Positions 1 through 11,900 of a DNA stretch of 64,000 nt are shown here, one piece after another; position 1 is the first letter of the stretch; the number at the start of each line of letters is the position of its first letter. The DNA comes from Clytia hemisphaerica. Taxonomy: Eukaryota > Cnidaria > Hydrozoa > Leptothecata > Clytiidae. A program made the translations under genes and the position numbers. Where the stretch lies: the NCBI GenBank assembly GCA_902728285.1, contig CACVBU010000404.1, positions 137,994-201,993 on the forward strand, given 5' to 3'. The notes below the pieces were generated by a model. It did not search any database, was not told the DNA's origin, and saw only the letters and a list, made by a program, of their open reading frames with translations.

Positions 1-1190
1 TGAGGACCTCAAAAGTGAATTTTCAATGTGCAAGATTACAATTTTGGCCTGGTTGGTAGCTGGGTTTTAAAAGTGAAGCTTTTTTTTTCGTCAGATATGA
101 ATGTTTGGTAAATTTAGAACCCTGTCAGAACATAAAATCAAAAACTTTTCCTACTACTTTTCCACACTGATTTTCCACCCTGAAAATTGCACAAAATAAC
201 AAAAAGTTGATCCTGTCATGAATACTCATTTTGAAAATTAGTAAATTTGGGGATCTGTCAGATATCTTCAGAGCTTAAAAAAGGGACCCTGACCAACGGC
301 ATATCCCCTTACCGGGTTTTGCCTGAGTGTGCCTCCTCCAGGCTTTGAATATTGTTGATTGTCTGTCTGTTATACTTTTCTGGTCATACTGATTTTGATA
401 CTAGGTGCATTGGCTCTAACCTGTAGATTACTCGTAGCTTGTTAAATGTTTTTCATAAAAGAAAGTTATATCTGAAGAAGCTAATCAAATTTCAAAAAAC
501 ACTTAAACTTTTCTCACATCATATGACAACAATCAAATGACCAATGAATTTTAACAACCCAAAATCCTAAAAGACAAAAGACAAAACAAACCAAATTTCA
601 CTAGAGACGCATAGAACTAGAACAATTTTAAACAAATTTAGCGAATAGGAACCCAATATTTAACATGAAAAGAGATCTAAACTGAAAGAAAATGGAAAAA
701 GTATGAAAAGATGAAGACCGAAGTCTGAGATCAGGTGCGGTACCTAGAGTAAGCATCCCCTGCCACCCGCGAGTCACCCGTCATCTTCCTGAAGAAAAGA
801 AGTAGTGTTGGCCTGACACTATCCAGAAGTGAATAGAGAAATAAATGAAAGAAAGCAAAAAGAGATAACGAAGAAAGTACAAAAAGTCAGCCTAGAACCC
901 GATACGGAATCCCGTTTTCGAGCGACCGTAATTGCTGAGAGAAAAAGGAGAATGATTTGAAAGTTGAAAGACACCAACCAAAGTATGTAACAACAAAACT
1001 AAAACTGACAATCCACACACACAATCACAAAAATACAGAAATTTTTTTTAAAAGCAAACCAAAATTAACTGCTTAAAAAAGCGTACGTAACGTGATCAGC
1101 TATAGAACAGAGGGTTATATTTATTCTCTGATTCTGATCCTATTGCTAGATTATTTCTGCTTAGAGTATATACTTAATTTTTGTAAATAA
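1..1190. other. No gene recognised; repeat-like sequence
   Basis: I see no open frame that looks coding in this stretch. The part from about 480 to 1080 is purine-rich with a GC-richer core (about 720-960), which resembles dispersed-repeat sequence, but I cannot name a family and found no terminal repeats. Confidence 0.4.
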
Positions 1191-1399
1191 TTATTTGTAA
1201 AAGAAACTTCTTTTCATATTTAACAGTGATTTTAAAATTGAAATTGAAAGAAAATAGAAGTCCACCAAGCTTGCATAAAGCTGTTCTTTGTAGCTGATGT
1301 TCTTGAACAAGAAATCAAGTGGCAAGAAAAAGGCAATCAACGGAAGACCAGCTCCAACAATTGTAATGAACAGTAAAACTGCTGATTCATTACAAAACT
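1191..1399 (-). CDS. Possible terminal exon of a membrane protein (unidentified)
   Basis: On the minus strand an AG acceptor (1401-1400) is followed by a frame of 68 codons to a TAA at 1193-1191. Its first half is strongly hydrophobic with the run ITIVGAGLPLIAFFLPL, like one transmembrane helix, and the second half contains another hydrophobic stretch. I do not recognise the family. Upstream exons would lie at higher coordinates, interrupted by or beyond the LINE, and I could not find them. It could be a relic, or chance in AT-rich DNA. Low confidence. Confidence 0.22.
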
Positions 1400-1589
1400 C
1401 TGACAGGTACTAATTTTCTATTGCTCATATATCCTCAACCTCGTTCTCAGTGATTTACCAGTCTTTCGATGCTTACTGATAGTACCAGATGATACACTGA
1501 CCTTGTCTGATTTAGAAATGCTGGAAACAAAACGTTAGATTTCATTTTATTTAAAGCCATTACACTGTTCATGGCATGGACCAGGGGTT

Positions 1590-3810
1590 AATAATAATAA
1601 TAATAATAATAACGAATGTTTTAAGTGGCTGGCTCCGAAAAATTCTAGAGCTTTTAGACAGCTCAAGAATTGTTTCCACGAAGGGCCACTACGAACAGAA
1701 CAAGAACAGTAACAAAAAGGAACAGGAAAATTGGATTTTAAATAATTGGAGAATTAGGTGAAGAAATGTTTTCTTGCTCTACTCTTGAAAGACACAATCG
1801 ATTCAGCATCACGGCATTCCCTGGGTAGGTTATTCCAGATAGGAATTGTAGAGCTTGCGAAGGTTTTTGCTTCAAATCTGTTTCTGTTTTGCCGTACTGC
1901 TAAATATTCTGAGCGGCTAATCTAGTGTAGTGGTCGTGAATGTTTCTAGCGAGATTTACACGCTCACAAATATATTCGGGAGCAAGATTGTTAATAGCTT
2001 TAAAAGTCATCAATGCAGAAGAATAGTCACAAAGCTGACGAAAATCTTTATTCATTGTGTGGACTTGATTTATCTGCCGAGAAAGAGAATCAAACTTTCG
2101 TAATACTGCAGCAGACACCTTGCTCCATGAATTAAGGCAGTAGTTGAGATGCGGAAATACAAGAGCGTTTATTAGTAGATTTTTAGTACTGTCATCAACT
2201 AGATGTGATATTCTTCTAATCTTGTTTAGACTAAGATAAACTTTGCTACGAACACTGCTAGCTTGTTTTTCCCAGGACATATTCTCATCGAATATGACAC
2301 CAAGGTACTTCACGTCACTTTTGCATTCAATTTCAGCGTCTTGAAAAACAACTGGTGGAAGAGTTTTGCATTCGTTAACCTTTTTGTTTCTTCCGAAAAA
2401 GATAACTTCAGTTTTATCAGTATTGACTGAAAGCTTGTTGTTGTAAAACCAGGCACTGAGATCCTGAAGCTGTTGTTCCAGTCCTGTTTTTAAAGAAATA
2501 GGGCTACGAGCACTTTGAACAATGATTGTGTCATCAGCATATAAATGGCAAAACGTTTTGGGTTGGTCAATACAGTCAAAGATGTCGTTGATGTATAAAA
2601 GGAAGAGTAAGGGCCCCAGGACAGAACCCTGTGGTACCCCATAAGCTTCTTCATTTGCCATTGAGGATTGAGTTCCATCTATTACAGAGCATTGTTTTCT
2701 GTTACTCAAATATGACTGGAACCAATCGAAGGGTATATCTCTCATACCATAACAGAATACCTTTTTCAAGAGAATTTGGTGGTCGACAGTATCGAATGCC
2801 TTTTTAAGGTCGACAAGAACAGCCCCTACATACTTTCCATTTGCTAACTCGTCAAGAATGAAATCGGAAACGCAGATAACTGCAGTGTCCGTTGAGTGTC
2901 CGTATCGAAATCCTGATTGTGATGGATTCAGGATCTTATTGTTGTCAAGGAAAGTCGAAACTTGTTCATGAACTACTTTCTCAAAAACCTTCATTGTGAT
3001 TGGGAGGATGGAGATCGGTCTGTAGTTATTGACACTGTCCACTTCACCTTTTTTGAACACAGGGGTTACCCTTTTTTGTTTCCAAGTTTCTGGGACAGCC
3101 CCTGTTCTAAGAGACAGATTGAAGATGTGAGAAAGGTAGAACGAGAGGATAGGAGAACCAAGCTTCAGTGATTTGACACAAATACCATCTAGTCCTGTAG
3201 ATTTATCATTATCTAGCTCCTTAATCAATTTTTGTACAGTCGCCAGAGAGACATTACTGAAGATGAAGGAGTTAGGGCAGACAGACGGACAAATGTGATC
3301 AGTACGAGAGAAGTTAAATGCAGCTGCTAACTTTGAGCCAACTGAGACAAAGAAGGAATTGAATTTTTCAGCAATTTCTTTACTGTCAGAAATTTCGACC
3401 CCTTCATCGTCTGTGATGAATTGGGGTGAGTTGTTTGATTTCTTGTCATTTGGGACAAGATTATTTAGAGTTTTCCAAAGTTTCTTGGAATTTGACTTGT
3501 TTTCATCAAGCACGCGTTGATAGTGTCCCTTTTTAAGTCGATTATTCAAACTAACGACATAGTTTCTCTGTTTTTTGAATCTGTTCCAATCAATAACAGT
3601 TTTCGTCCTGGATGCAATTTTTTTCAGATAATCCCTTCTTTTTATTGCATCTAGAAGGTCTTCTGTAACCCAGTGAGGGCTGGAATCGCGCAACCTTTTT
3701 TTGGTTAAAGGAGCGTGACGATTTAATATCCCGAGGATATTTTCATTGAACTGAGAGACAGCAGTATCAACATTGTTTGTATGGATTACTTTCGACCAAT
3801 CAAGGTTTAG
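1590..3810 (-). mobile_element. 5'-truncated non-LTR retrotransposon (LINE) with ATT-repeat tail
   Basis: The minus strand encodes a reverse transcriptase with no endonuclease domain before it. Open reading continues upstream of the first usable start to about 3810, where homology-like sequence stops abruptly at a C-rich minisatellite, as expected for incomplete reverse transcription. Downstream of the stop a short 3' region ends in a triplet repeat, read as (ATT)n on this strand, at about 1591-1612. Microsatellite rather than poly(A) tails occur in CR1/L2- and RTE-type clades; I cannot assign the clade without a search. Confidence 0.85.
1900..3693 (-). CDS. LINE reverse transcriptase (truncated and frameshifted)
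   Basis: This is the polymerase of a non-LTR retrotransposon, which copies its own RNA at a nicked chromosomal target. Visible reverse-transcriptase blocks in order are a region with RPISILP, the AFDTVDHQILL block holding the first catalytic Asp, the YGVPQGSVLGPLLF block, and the catalytic YADDT, followed by a thumb region. The position used as start is a TTG; the frame is open further upstream to about 3810 without an ATG, so the true N-terminus and the endonuclease are missing. The frame stops at 1902-1900, but the next frame continues the usual C-terminal tail (FEAKTFASSTIP, ending KHFFT) to a stop at 1756-1754. A single-base frameshift near 1903-1910 has therefore broken it. A dead copy. 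Confidence 0.88.
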   Translation of the reverse strand: MRDSSPHWVTEDLLDAIKRRDYLKKIASRTKTVIDWNRFKKQRNYVVSLNNRLKKGHYQRVLDENKSNSKKLWKTLNNLVPNDKKSNNSPQFITDDEGVEISDSKEIAEKFNSFFVSVGSKLAAAFNFSRTDHICPSVCPNSFIFSNVSLATVQKLIKELDNDKSTGLDGICVKSLKLGSPILSFYLSHIFNLSLRTGAVPETWKQKRVTPVFKKGEVDSVNNYRPISILPITMKVFEKVVHEQVSTFLDNNKILNPSQSGFRYGHSTDTAVICVSDFILDELANGKYVGAVLVDLKKAFDTVDHQILLKKVFCYGMRDIPFDWFQSYLSNRKQCSVIDGTQSSMANEEAYGVPQGSVLGPLLFLLYINDIFDCIDQPKTFCHLYADDTIIVQSARSPISLKTGLEQQLQDLSAWFYNNKLSVNTDKTEVIFFGRNKKVNECKTLPPVVFQDAEIECKSDVKYLGVIFDENMSWEKQASSVRSKVYLSLNKIRRISHLVDDSTKNLLINALVFPHLNYCLNSWSKVSAAVLRKFDSLSRQINQVHTMNKDFRQLCDYSSALMTFKAINNLAPEYICERVNLARNIHDHYTRLAAQNI

Positions 3811-4075
3811 GTACCCCCTAAGAAAATAGGTACCCCCTGAATTTTAGGTACCCCCAAACAACAGACGTTAGTAGGTACCCCCTGTGATTGGTACCCCCTG
3901 TGACTTGAGTATATGTCAAGAAATGAAAAAATTGTATATTCTTACAATTAAAAAGAATAATGATAGTTAGATAAAAGCAAGATAAAATATAGTTCCCAAG
4001 CCCCCAGACCTTACTGCATAAAAGTTAGATACCCCCAGAGATCATAGGTACCCCCTGAAATTAAAAAAAAATCCA
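3811..4075. repeat. Degenerate minisatellite of C-run units
   Basis: About six copies of a unit close to TAGGTACCCCCTGA are spaced unevenly between 3808 and 4058. The LINE 5' junction falls at the first unit, so the LINE was probably inserted into, or truncated at, this repeat. Function unknown. Confidence 0.6.
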
Positions 4076-4106
4076 GTCCCAAGCCTTTTTCAGGAAGATT
4101 TTGGTT

Positions 4107-4139
4107 GTAGCCCCCCCCTGCGGGCTGGGGGGGGGGTTC
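4107..4139. repeat. C-run/G-run inverted repeat (hairpin)
   Basis: A run of eight C is followed by a short GC-rich loop and a run of ten G, with AGC and GCT bordering. The stretch can fold into a strong hairpin and is probably an end or relic of a G-rich TIR element. Confidence 0.5.
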
Positions 4140-4892
4140 ATGCCATGCTGTTGCACATTTTTGTAGCGCTATGATAATTCTGGCGTCCTCTGGCGTCCTC
4201 AGTGATGTAGAAAAGACACGTGGGTGAGCTTAACATTACACAATTTTTGTCCTCTTCCCTCCCCTTCTACCCCAGCTTATCGATAGTCTTTTATCCAAAG
4301 GAAGAATACATTTAATAGCAGGAAAACCCTAATTTGAAAAATCTATGTTGAACGGTGAAAAAGAATGCGGCATTATATTTTGATTTTTCCCTTCTTTTTT
4401 TTTGGAAAAATCTTTGGAATTTTCGATCATTGGCTAGAAATCGAAATATACTGACAAACTCGACACAATCCCAGTAAATCTATAATGTAACACCTTGTCT
4501 TCTAACCAGTTCAATTAAAAAAGAAACTCTGTCAAGAGTTTTTAAACCAAATTCAAATTCATCTTCTTCAATCTATTTTTGAACTAACTTTTCAAGTCGT
4601 GTGAAGGGAAAAAGATCGCAGCATTTCAGTTGAAAGGTTAATGTCGCAGTGTTTCTTTTGTTTAGATTCCATTTTTGTTAAGACGTCACTTCAAACTTTA
4701 AATACCTTATTTAAAAAAAAGAAGTCGATGACCTTTGCTCTCGACCTTTCTATATTTGGCAAGGCGTTTCAATATTCATATTAGAGTGTTTTGATGAACC
4801 TACCATGACTTACTTATTCGACATCTAAATGAATGTTAATGTTATTTAATTTCTTCATGAATGCTTTTCTCAGACACTTTATTTCAGATGTT

Positions 4893-5219
4893 ATTCCGGG
4901 GGGGGGGGCACTCGATTCAAAAACGACCAAAATTAGGCCCTTGAAATCGGACCCTTACAGTGTAGAGAAAATTTTGTAAAAATTTGAGCAAATTTGAGCG
5001 AAAATCGACCGTTACGGTGTATGTTTTGAGAATTTTTGACCATTTTCAGGCAAAATATGGTCAGATTTTCGAAATTTTACACCCTTAGAGTGCTATTTTT
5101 TCATCTTTGCTGATTCCGACCCTTACAGTGCACTTTGGGAAGCTTGGAAAATTTACCCTAAAGAGCCGCACGTATGGTAGGTACCTTATCATCTACCTTG
5201 AGTGCCCCCCCCCCTCTGG
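4893..5219. mobile_element. MITE with G-run terminal inverted repeats and internal minisatellite
   Basis: The left end contains GGGGGGGGGCACTC and the right end GAGTGCCCCCCCCCC, so the ends are inverted repeats. Between them a unit close to GACCCTTACAGTGTA recurs four times at roughly 50-70-base spacing (around 4950, 5005, 5090, 5120). No transposase is present. Superfamily unknown. Confidence 0.6.
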
Positions 5220-5960
5220 GGTGCTATTATGAAAGATAAATTTTTTAGACAATTATTTTGTCATTGGATATGCATAGAAACAGTTTCGCAACACTATATT
5301 TTGCTTTGTGATCAATCCTGTCAAATTGAAACCAATTTTTGTATCTTGAGATGGAAAGTTTATACATTAGACACTAGGTCAAATAATGGAACAAAGCCCT
5401 GTACGAAAAAATGATTGAAGTGGTTCAGTCGTTGAGTATATTCTGCCATTCTTATTTTGCTTTTTATTGTAGCTCGTTTGGTTTTAAAAAGCCCAGTTAA
5501 AAATCTTTAATATTTTGTTGCCATGGAGAAGTGAATATTATTGTGATACCCTATCAGTTTTTTAAATTAGAGTGATATCGTTTGCTTGTACGCATTTTAA
5601 TTCACAAGCTTTTTCACAATGGATTAAGAAGGATGTGGAGCGAGATTGGTCAGAAAGATGAGAATTTTTTGTTTATATCAGCCCAATATAACAATATTCA
5701 GACACTGTCCTGATATGAAATATGTGTCTAATATGTAACGGGAACACTCATGTTAAAATAAAACCTTTAACTAAATTTTTAGATCTTCGTTTTATTTTTA
5801 TCATAACTGATCGAAAAATCTAACGTCTTTTCAGCTATTTTGACTAATTCAATTCTCTATGAATATCAACAACCTTTCTATAGGATTACTATTAAATCTT
5901 TTCTTTTTCCTTTAGTTTAACATTTACAATGCAACATATTGCAGTTATAAAAACCTTGAA
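5220..5960. other. Intergenic, nothing recognised
   Basis: AT-rich sequence between a MITE and the first exon of the receptor gene. It may contain that gene's promoter, but I see no convincing core-promoter element. Confidence 0.4.
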
Positions 5961-5964
5961 TTGA

Positions 5965-8900
5965 ATGGCATCAATAGTGACAATGAGAGAGAGCAGCATG
6001 GCTCGCTCATCCAACCCTTTTACTTCTTATAACCCTAATAAACGAGACTCGCACAGTTTCACTGACCCACCTGTTCTCGATGAAGTCAAAACGAATAGTG
6101 AAGAGATGGGCAAAAGGTGGGTTCTTGTGTCAAGGAGAATAAAACACCCTTTAAAAATGTTCTTAAAATGCTCTTATTTTCACCATTTTCTTTGATTTCG
6201 TAAGAAACTGGATGTTTTCGTGTCCGCAAAGCCTTGAATTGTTCTTAACTTATTCTTAATATTTTGGCCGTCGAAGCTTTATGTTCACTCTCCTTAAGGG
6301 AAAACATGGTTCCCAAAATAAAGATAAACATACCTTTTTCTATTAGAACAAACAATATAAGAACATAGGGCTTCAATGACCGAAATATTAAGAACAAGCT
6401 AAGAACATTTTAAGAACATTTTTAAAACGCAAAAAGTTAAGATCATCCGAAGGTTTTTTTGAATATTCATTATAAACAAACGTGTACCTTTCTGTTGTTG
6501 CATTCTCTGATTGACTGCCACCTAGAAAGAAAACGTGAATTTAAATTCAAAATAACTCGTATTAAAATTTCCCAACTGTGTTCGCGATTTTCAAAACAAT
6601 ATTCTTCTTCTTTCCCATCCTGCTGCGTGAACAACTCTTTCTCAAATTTCTGCCCTCATACCACCTTATGAGGCGCTTTGTGTCCAGGTTCATTGTGATT
6701 GATATTATCTATAGATTTTGTTATTATATAAATTAAAACTCGAAATGGTTATTCTTAAATATAATTTTTGGAGTTACGTAAATCAAAACGAAAATATTTT
6801 AGTTACCTAAGTCGAGTAGTTAAGTTATAACATTAATTTTATCTCAAACCAAAAACAAATCATAGAGGGGCTTTCAATTTGAAAAAGTAATTTGATGTTA
6901 TACTACTCAAATCACACTTTTTTATAAGAACAAACTATAAGAACATAAGGTTTCGATGGCAAAAATATTAAGAATATTTTAAAATTTCGCGGACTCTAAA
7001 AATCCACCTTATTTTTTTAGAACAATGCACAAAAATACTCACAAAATGGCGAAAACGAGAACATGTTAACCTTTAGACACCGCTGTTTTTAAAAACAGCG
7101 CGCGCTGCTGCCGCTGTTTTTTTCATGAAATTGGAGGTTTCGCGGAAAATGTCATAAAATCTGAACCGCTAAAGCTTAAGTAAAAAGTAAACCCATTTTG
7201 AAATGCTAAGGATCTATTTTTTCAGATAATACTAAAAAGACGCCTCATCACCCTTTTAAACCTGACTACACAGCCTCAAATCAAAACAGTAAAAATTCCA
7301 TGTTTACGATTTTTTCACTTTTTTTCTTTTTTTTGACAAATTGAATGAAAAAAGTGGGTACAAGGTAAAGATTGGTCCCAGAAAAATTATTTTGTTTTAG
7401 TTTATGTTATAAGCCACCATTGTGTGAAATTTTAGGGCTGAAGAAGCTCATTTCATCTCAGAATCTAAGTTTCGGTGAAGCACACTTTTCCACCAAAATC
7501 GACACTCTGGCCACAACAGGTAAATTAAGTGGTCCTGTTGCTCTAAAATTGGCCCTGCACTTACCCTAAGCCTATAAAATTACTACAATAATCATAACAG
7601 ACTCTCTATCATGTAAATTCCAGCAATAAAACACCAGAATAGTGGAAAAACTGAGGCAAAACAGCCCTGAGTTGTTGGAGCTAGAGATAGGCATGTATGT
7701 CAGGAAATACCCCCTAAAACCCCTTCAAACCACATAGAAACTGCCAATAAAGGTTCTCTATCTCATATAATGATATTTATATGCTGAAACCAAGAAAAAA
7801 AACAGACATAAACATGACTTTTCAGTCCAAAAATCCATCAAACAACCTCTGTCCACCACTAAAACGATGTTTTGTTGACATTTGAAAAATACACCGACAT
7901 TGAGTTCCGATATCTCGAGATGTATAAAAGCAGGACCCGTAAAATTTTGAATGAATGAACCTTCACCCCTATCCTGTCTGCTAAATTTTACAGAATAGAA
8001 AAGTTCAAACTGGTCTTTATTTTATTAAACTTTGAAAGGACCCCAGTATCAAAACGTACGTGGTACGTCTCTCGGCCTGTATATATGACGTACGTGGTAC
8101 GTCTCTCGGCGTCTAAAGGTTAAGAACATTTGTAGGTTCCGAAAATCCTAATTTCGAATGTTCTTATAAAAAGAAAAACGTGTATCTTTTTACAATTTTA
8201 AGTAACGTGACTGGAAATGTTATTCTACAATATCATTTTTCCAGTTACGTAAATGAAAAATGTAAAATGAATTTTAGTGACCTAACTCTAGCAATTAAGT
8301 TATAACATTGTTTTTCCAATTATCTAAAAGCGCAGCCAAGTTGGTCTAAGTTTCTAAAACGCGATATTTAATTTTACGAAAATGGTGTCTTTGATTAAAT
8401 AAAAGAGTACAGTAAAGTCTTCAATTAACGGACACTCTAATATGCGGATACCTCTGATTAGCGGACAATTCTATTTTCCCCGGCCATTTCCTAGTCAAAT
8501 CCTCAGAAAAAAATTTCCAAAAGGCGGACACTCAATCAGGGGACCCTCCAATCAGAGACAAAGTTTTTCGCACGAAATGGTCAAAACCCTACTTTCCTCT
8601 CTAATTAGCAGACATCGACTGTTAAACTGGTCACAGACGTTAAAAAACTACATAGGATTGATTTATCCAAACTATTTATTTCTTAAACACTTCAAAGTTT
8701 TATTGAACAAATTGCTCATAGAAGTTTTGAGCGCTCCCTTTAGTATCCAGTTGCTGAATTTGCTTACGTCATAAAGATTATATTTTACAGGAACCTCAAC
8801 ACTTCTATGACTCGTAAAAACTAAATTGTTGCATTGGGCTCTTCCAGAAAAAATCCGTTCATGGGGGGTGGAGGATATATTATTTTTTTCATGAATTACC

Positions 8901-11900
8901 CCTGGACCCCGTGGACACAAAAAATTACCCCTGGACATTGGAATTTACCCCCTGGACATTGCAATTTTTTGGTATTTTTTCAATACCCCTAGGACAATTC
9001 ATCCTCCACACCACATGAACGGATTTTTTCTGGAAAAGCCCATTTTAATAACCATTCTCTTGTTCTTCGATGTCCTAGTGTCTCTAGAAAAGCACTTCAG
9101 ACTAAAATTTTACATACTTCACCCCTTGATAGTACCAAATAAAAAATTAGATCACAGAATTGAAAAGATTCTAAAAGGCGGACACTGACCCTATTCTCCG
9201 ATGGTGTCCGCTAATTGGAGATTCCACTGTATTGTCCATATGGCCTGATAAACTACAATTACTAACTATGTTTATTCAGCAAGTTGTAATAATTGGTATA
9301 GCTCGCGCTGATTGATTCGTATAGTAGAATTCCTCAAAATATCTTAGTTTTAGACGACTAATTCAGACATAGGAGGAAATAAGCAAAAAATTATTGAAGG
9401 GACAAATTATACAAACTGATATTATCCCGTTACGTTATCGTATTATCATATAACACCCTTATTACTGTATTACATGGCTTAAAGCGTGTGATCCTTTGCA
9501 ACTCGTTGGCTAATAAAAATATGTTATTTGCTCTAATTAATGAAAGATTAAGTTTTCGTCTTGCTCGTTCACTTGGACGTCGATAAATTGACGCTTTTTG
9601 TAAATTGGATGATTAAGGTCTAGCTATAGAACACACTGTGTCACTAATGAGGGTTATTATATACACGTTTTTTTATAAGAACATACAAAATTTGTGAAGC
9701 CTTCAGATGTTCTTAACTTTTTGAGTTTTAAGCCTAAAAAGGTTCTCCACATGTTCATGTTCTTATTTTCCCCATTTTTTATGTATTTTTGTCCATTTTC
9801 CTATAAAATTGGCTGTTTTTAACATTTTGGCCATGGAAGCCTTATGTTCGTATATAATTTGTTCTTATAAAAAGAAAACGTGCATAGAACTTATGTTTGA
9901 CGTGAAGGCGATTTGCTTTTCTGCTGTTTGTCTATTTGTTTATTTGTTTGTATTCATTCCACTTGAGCTTTAGATAGACTCAACTTTGAAAGACTTTCCT
10001 TGTATAATGTTGTATGCCAAATCACAACAGTGGAAAAACTTGGAGAATAAGTTTTTATATATAAGATGTTTAAACTCGTACTGATACTGAAACTTTATAT
10101 ATTTAAATAATACTGTTGTTTGTTTTGATGGCATGTAATTTCAGGAGTTTTGACATGAATTTATTCTCGTTTGAACTTTTTGTTTGACTTGATTGACATT
10201 ACAGTTCTATGAAAGGTTAAAAAAATAAGCAGCAGAAAGCTTTACAGCGTCAATAGTTAATAAAGGGTTCAGTTGATTTTAATTTTTTTCGCTGGTGCTT
10301 TTTTTTAATGATTTTATTACTAATTTAAATGATTGTTAAGGATGTTCAGTCGGAAGGATATTAGATATAGTCGTTGTTTCTATAATGAAATTTCAATTTT
10401 TTTGATTTGCTTCTTTCTTATAAGAACGGCAGAAGATTTCGCCTAAAAGTCATTCTCTCGGCATCTCTCTTCACGCCTTTTTAATAAGAACAAATCATTT
10501 AAGGCTTCGAAGGCTAAAATACCAAGAACTTCAAAACGCATAATTTCTAAGGATATTGCACAAAAATACTCACAAAATGGTCAATGTATTTAAGTAGGGT
10601 ATAAACTGGAATATATTTTTTTCAATTTAATAAAAGGGGCAACAAATTTTAATTTTAGAGCTCTCTGAAATATGCCCCAGATTGTGATTTTTGCGGGTTT
10701 TAGCCAACTTAGATCGATTTCCCACTGACCACCATGGACAAATCTAACCCTTTTCACAAGATGCCATTGATATTTCCTGATACTTGGCATAGTTCTCCAT
10801 CATTTTGATAGATTTGAGATGGTTTACTTGTTTTGTTGCACTTTTAGAGACCTCCAAATTATGCTCCAGATTCCGATTTATTTAAAATTTGAAGTTTTGA
10901 GCTCTATTTGGCTACCATTTTGAAATCAAAAGAGGGGCTTAAAAAGGGTTATGCTTTGATTTTCCTAAACTTCTTTAGGGTACTGAATATGAGCCCAAAA
11001 TCTCATGACATCTAACCAAATAGAAAAACAGTGACAGGACTCTATATTGACAAAAAGTCACTTTTTCTACCTAGAAAGGCATTTTTGAGAGCTTTTTGAC
11101 CCATTTTTTGTAAATATTGAGTTCTGTAAAAGACTGGATGGCAATCTTAGGCTTTATTTCACCCTAAACTATAATTTTTCATAGTTTTTGGTAAAAAGGT
11201 TTCAACAAAAACACTTTCAGAGTCAAAAAGAGCCCAAAAATAGGCTTTTTTCCATTTTGGACTTAGGGATGTAAAATTTGCGCCAAAAGTCTACTGTCCT
11301 TTTTATTAAATTCGAAAATTCTAAATCCAGTTTACACCCTATTTTAAGAACATTCTTATGTTTAATACTCAAAAAGTTATAAACATCCGAAGGCTCTAAA
11401 ATCTTTTGATGTTCCTTATTAAAAAAGCGTGTACCATCAATTTTTCTAATCCTCTCCACATTATCTACTTTCAAACGTCATAAATTGAGCATTTTTTCCA
11501 TAAACCCTTTTCTTTCCAACAAAGTAGAACTAGTAGATTTTGATGAGGCTCGGCTGTTCTTATTTTTTTGGCACTTCGAATTGTACTTCTCCAGTTCTTA
11601 TTCATAAGGTGAAATTAAGGTATTTTACGCTTTATACCCAATTTTTATACTTTGACTCCTAAATTACTGGAGATTACATGCAATTCCAGGCTCAGCATTG
11701 TTCTTAAATTGTTTTTTTTGGCGATCTTACTTAGGCCTCATTGTTCTTATAAAATTGTTCTTATAAATGAAAAAGAGTTTAGCATACAGAAAAAATATCA
11801 CACGTCATCTTTTATCCATGTCCGTTTCCTCGTGGACGTCGAGTTATATTTCGGACGTGTCCACTGATGACCAGCATTTGGATTCTGAAAAGTATGAATA

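Noticed and set aside
3811-4140. Regulatory array of KpnI-like GGTACC sites
   Set aside because: The units are a decayed minisatellite like several others within TIR elements; nothing indicates protein binding.
8442-8774. 110-codon open frame on the plus strand
   Set aside because: Lies inside the pogo-type MITE (8410-9229) and shows no domain or codon pattern of a gene.
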